This document shows, piece by piece, positions 60,781 to 64,000 of a DNA stretch of 64,000 nt; positions within the stretch are counted from its first letter, which is position 1; each line of letters opens with the position of its first letter. This stretch comes from Gnetum montanum (Eukaryota > Streptophyta > Gnetopsida > Gnetales > Gnetaceae), in contig MNCI01003111.1 of the NCBI GenBank assembly GCA_015680685.1, positions 176,030-240,029 on the forward strand, given 5' to 3'. Both the position numbers and the translations under genes were made by a program. The notes beneath the pieces were generated by a model. That model did not search any database. It saw only the letters and a list, made by a program, of their open reading frames with translations, and was not told the origin of the DNA.

Positions 60781-60985
60781 TAATCAAAATTATTTATGAA
60801 GGGTACGAAAAAAAAGTATGAAAGGAATGAAAAAGATAGTAAGGATTGGAAAAATGTTAAAAGAATGAAAAATGTTGAAGAATTGAAAGATATTAAAGAA
60901 TATAAAAAATTTAAGAATGTCAAAAATTTAAGAATAAGAAGAATTGTATCAAAGAATGTAAAAAAGTGAAAGAATTATTAAAAAA
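60780..60985. repeat. Purine-rich low-complexity tract (element 3)
   Basis: Degenerate 'aagaat' units on the plus strand occupy the same place as the element 2 tract. Confidence 0.75.
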
Positions 60986-61013
60986 AACAAAAAAACATTT
61001 ATTAATTCTAGAA

Positions 61014-61301
61014 TCATGATAAAGCATCTACCTCATGACTAAACTCAGGGATGAGTATTTCGAAAATAATTCCTAGATCTCCTAGATTATACACTCTAGG
61101 TTGTTCACATACCATATTTATGGATTTGACTTTCTTGTTACTATCCCATGTGATCTTGATGGTAGTTGAATTTTGATCATCTAAATTCCTATTTTCTGTT
61201 TCTTTTGGTGTATGATTATGATTTATTAATTTAATTTTTGGGTCCTTAGTTGGAGTCATTTTCTTGGAATGGGAGTTTATAAGTGGACTAGATTGTTCCA
61301 T
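61014..61301 (-). pseudogene. Post-gag polar segment of element 3
   Basis: A 95-codon open frame is rich in Lys, Asn, Thr and Pro, with QPRVYNLGDLG near its end. The same segment follows gag in element 2 (48700-48990). I do not recognise a domain. In the element it lies between protease and the purine-rich tract, where the pol of element 1 would begin. Confidence 0.45.
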
Positions 61302-61479
61302 GCATTGGTTGGGTAATTTTTGGTTCTTAGTTAGTGGCTATAGGATGTCTTTTGATTTTGTGGCTCCTATGCTCTCTTGCATGCATACTTATTATGGACT
61401 GTCATGAGGATTGTATTAACATTTTGAAGTTTCAATCTATGATTGCACCCTTTGTTTTCAGTAGTAATGTATGGAATTC

Positions 61480-61860
61480 ACTATGTGTGTATGGCTCTGT
61501 GCATGTCTTCTTTAGAGATATCAATAGATAGATCCATTACACTTAGCTTATCATTGCTTGTGCTAAGCCATGCTCTTCCCATGATGATTGGAAATTCCTT
61601 ATCAACATATTTTACGTTGATTACTAGAAAGTCTTCTAGATAAGACCAACCATTGACAATGATCACTACATTGTCTATTTGTCCCAAAAGAATTACGATA
61701 GACTAATATGTAAGCTCTAACATGATGTTGCACTCTTTTAATGGTTGTAGGTTCCATGCTTAATATGTTTTTTAAGAGATCATATTTACCCTAGAACCTA
61801 AGTTTAATAGAGCTTTGCATGGTAGATTTCTAGCTACTCATAGATAAATCAAAGGAATTC
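61480..61860 (-). pseudogene. Retropepsin-like protease of element 3
   Basis: The minus strand reads CKALLNLGSRVNMIS near 61790-61830, where the catalytic DLGAS motif of Athila-type proteases has become NLGSR. It then reads FPIIMGRAWLST (61565-61600). Losing the catalytic Asp means it would be inactive. Confidence 0.65.
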
Positions 61861-61999
61861 TTAGATTAATTCTCTTTTTCAAGAGTGGTCTTGCCTTTAT
61901 CTAGATGGTGACAATTTGAGTAAGCATGATAGTATTTACATTTTTGTTGAATGATGTCGAAAACTTATTTTTTATAAGAGGATCTATCCTAGGAGAAGT

Positions 62000-63900
62000 T
62001 GGTCTCGATGAGGTTTTAACTCTACTAGCATTTCTTTGTTTGGCTTGTGGTATTGACGGTAAGATCCTCTACTTTTATGTTTGTGGCCCATGTAGGTTTC
62101 CTCTACTATGGTCATGAAGGTAATTCTCCTTGCATCACAAGTGGTGGCACTGGTGGTAAAGGATTTGGATTTTGATTTGAAAAATCAGCTACCTATGGAT
62201 GCACATATGAGTTTGAGTTGGTCCTTGGTGGCATTGATATCTAGTATTTCGATGGATAACACTATAGAGTTTGAACAGTTATGTTTGTTGGTGAGATTGG
62301 ATGCTAAACATAATATCCATAAGTTTTTGGTTGCCTATATGAATATTTTTTCCTTGGCGATGACATTGTCCATTTCTGTGGTTGCTACCATTATTATCGA
62401 TATTGCTTATGTGGTTGAGGATAGGCTTCACTTGGGTAATAGGTTGACTGGAAAGGTTGATTGATATTATCTTGAGGATAAGAAAGTCTTCTAGACTCCT
62501 ACTTTTTGATGAAGCTTGGATTAAGTGGATATACCCTAAATTCTTGCAAGTGGGGCATAATAGGACAACATCCCTTAGGATGTTCATACTAGCACACCTT
62601 ACATCCTTCCTCTTCCTTTGAACTGGAGTTAGTGTACCCTTCAATAGTAGCAAAGTTTTCTTTGTACTTGTAATTATCTCATCCATGATCTCTTTCTTTC
62701 TTCTTTTCTTTCACAATCTTTAATGTTGTGGTGAATTTTTCATCCATTGAAGCCCAGACTTTACCTTAGTTGCTATATCATTGACTGATTTTTGAATAGG
62801 TAGAGTCTTTTGCCTAATGGCTTGGTCTAGGATTTCCTCATCTTGTGCATCTTAGACTCGTGCATCTCCTTTTTGGATTGGTGGATCTTTGTTGTACTCT
62901 TCAACTGATTCCCTTTTTCTTAGCTCATCCTCTTCTTTTGCAACTTGATTAATTAGTCTTTAAATATGATGGAAGGTCATCTCTAATAACCTACCTTGGA
63001 TGTAAATCCTAATATTCTCTTTGGTTTTGCTCCACAATGCATCTACAATGTGCTTGAGCTATTTCATTGATGAGAATCTATGGCCTAGGCATTTGTACAA
63101 TAGTGAATTATTTCTACCCATTTCTGCATTAAGGGTCTCATGAGTCCCTTGCTTCTATCCCTAGATTTGTCTTCGTAAGTTTGACACTTGTCAATAAGTC
63201 AAATATTAATCATTAAAGAGTTTGAGCATGGTACTATAGCATCTAATTGATTTAGGTTCTAGTGACCTATACCAGCTCTTTGCCTCCTTCACAAGTGTTT
63301 GGGAAAATAGCTTCAACTTTTGCCAATCACTTTTGATGTTTTGTAGGTCATAGGCATCATGGAAAGCTTGAAGGTGATGTTGTGGATTAGCATTGTAGCC
63401 ACCTTCAAATATTAACATGTTGTTCATATCTAGCCATTTTATTTGGCTATTTCTCACATGCTTGGTTGGTATGTGGATAGCTTCCTAGATGTTTATCATG
63501 CTTCAGATTGCCATACTAGCTTCATCATCATGATTAGGTTCATATGCTTTTTTGTAGTGATGATCCATTCTATGATCATACCTTTCTTAATCCTCTCTTC
63601 TATCCCTTTGTCTCCTTCATTCATGTTCTTCATCTTTTGTATTAGAGTGTCTTGAATATTGGTCATGATGATCATGAGTTCTTCTTTTTTCGCTATCATA
63701 GTCTTGGTACTTATGTCATCTTCTGTTAGAGTCCTCTGATGATCAAGATGAGGTAGTAGGATAATGATGTTGGTTGGTTCTCCTTTCATAACTATTGTAT
63801 GCTTCTTTATAGGATTTGACATGAACCCTTATGCTTGAGTCCTACTTATACCTTGAGTTAGTAGCCTTCCCCTTAGGTGTCTCTCTTAGAGTGGAATGAA
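62000..63900 (-). pseudogene. Gag of element 3
   Basis: The capsid segment at 63206-63457 reads FEGGYNANPQHHLQAFHDAY and AKSWYRSLEP, aligning with elements 1 and 2. The linker with KTLPIQKS near 62800-62830 and a C-terminal part near 62280-62690 follow. The N-terminus probably lies near the right edge or beyond. Stops break it. Confidence 0.7.
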
Positions 63901-64000
63901 GTTAGGCTTTGACAGGTTGCTCAAGAATAATGATAGGTGTTTTTGAAGGATCCTCATGGTGTGGTGGAGTTTCTCTAATATAAATGCATCAACATCAAGT

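Larger units (their letters stand above)
55082..64000 (-). mobile_element. Element 3: pol-less LTR element, cut by window edge
   Basis: The minus-strand element has its 3' LTR at 55082-55988 and then ORF3, the spacer, a purine-rich tract, a post-gag frame, a worn protease and gag to the right edge. The 5' LTR lies outside the window. RT, RNase H and integrase, which in element 1 stand between protease and spacer, are missing. The post-gag segment joins straight to the tract and spacer as in element 2, so both share one deletion structure. Confidence 0.8.

Noticed and set aside
1-64000. CRISPR arrays, operons, bacterial genes or organelle inserts
   Set aside because: No regularly spaced repeats, ribosome-binding sites with tight gene packing, rRNA, or plastid/mitochondrial coding sequence were seen.

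Overview
This window looks like a repeat-dense chromosome segment from a seed plant with a large genome. It is AT-rich, one spliced gene stands alone, and nearly everything else is decayed retrotransposon. The mix of Athila-like Ty3/gypsy elements, plant L1 LINEs and a second, non-L1 LINE type would suit a gymnosperm such as a conifer. That placement is inference, because no lineage-diagnostic gene is present. A run of 328 N (36989-37316) marks an assembly gap.

The only convincing host gene is a two-exon glycoside hydrolase 18 (GH18) chitinase-like gene on + (5209-6240). It has a signal peptide and an intact DGxDxDxE active site. It sits in a GC-rich island behind a tandemly duplicated promoter module (4822-5114). 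A possible hAT-type DNA transposon (6518-7824) follows it.

Two plant L1 LINEs come next: a decayed minus-strand copy (about 7985-14030) and a plus-strand full-length copy (14436-20137) with a 17-bp target-site duplication (TSD). Pieces of a different, non-L1 LINE appear at 20155-21785, 42130-42390 and 44660-52960. Short tRNA-derived SINE-like repeats lie at 3814, 4435, 14158, 27866, 51905 and 52211.

One LTR-retrotransposon superfamily dominates. Its LTRs run TGATGA(G)...(C)TCATCA and at least eleven copies are present. Element 1 (29209-42129, minus) keeps gag, protease, RT/RNase H, integrase and a third ORF (ORF3), with two LTRs and a tRNA-Asp-like primer-binding site, which points to the Athila/Tat group. 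Element 2 (44965-51708, minus, TSD ATAAG) and element 3 (55082 to beyond the right edge, minus) keep gag and ORF3 but lack RT and integrase. Plus-strand relatives supply the LTRs at 1916, 2721, 25047 and 53017. A solo LTR (25820-26651, TSD CCTTA) is nested inside another LTR.

The most interesting signal is upstream of ORF3. In all three minus-strand elements ORF3 follows a TATA motif with U3-like repeats and an apparent 5'-leader intron whose acceptor abuts the ATG. This suggests that ORF3 has its own expression cassette. All retroelement reading frames carry stops, so none is likely to be active. Coordinates of decayed elements are read by eye.
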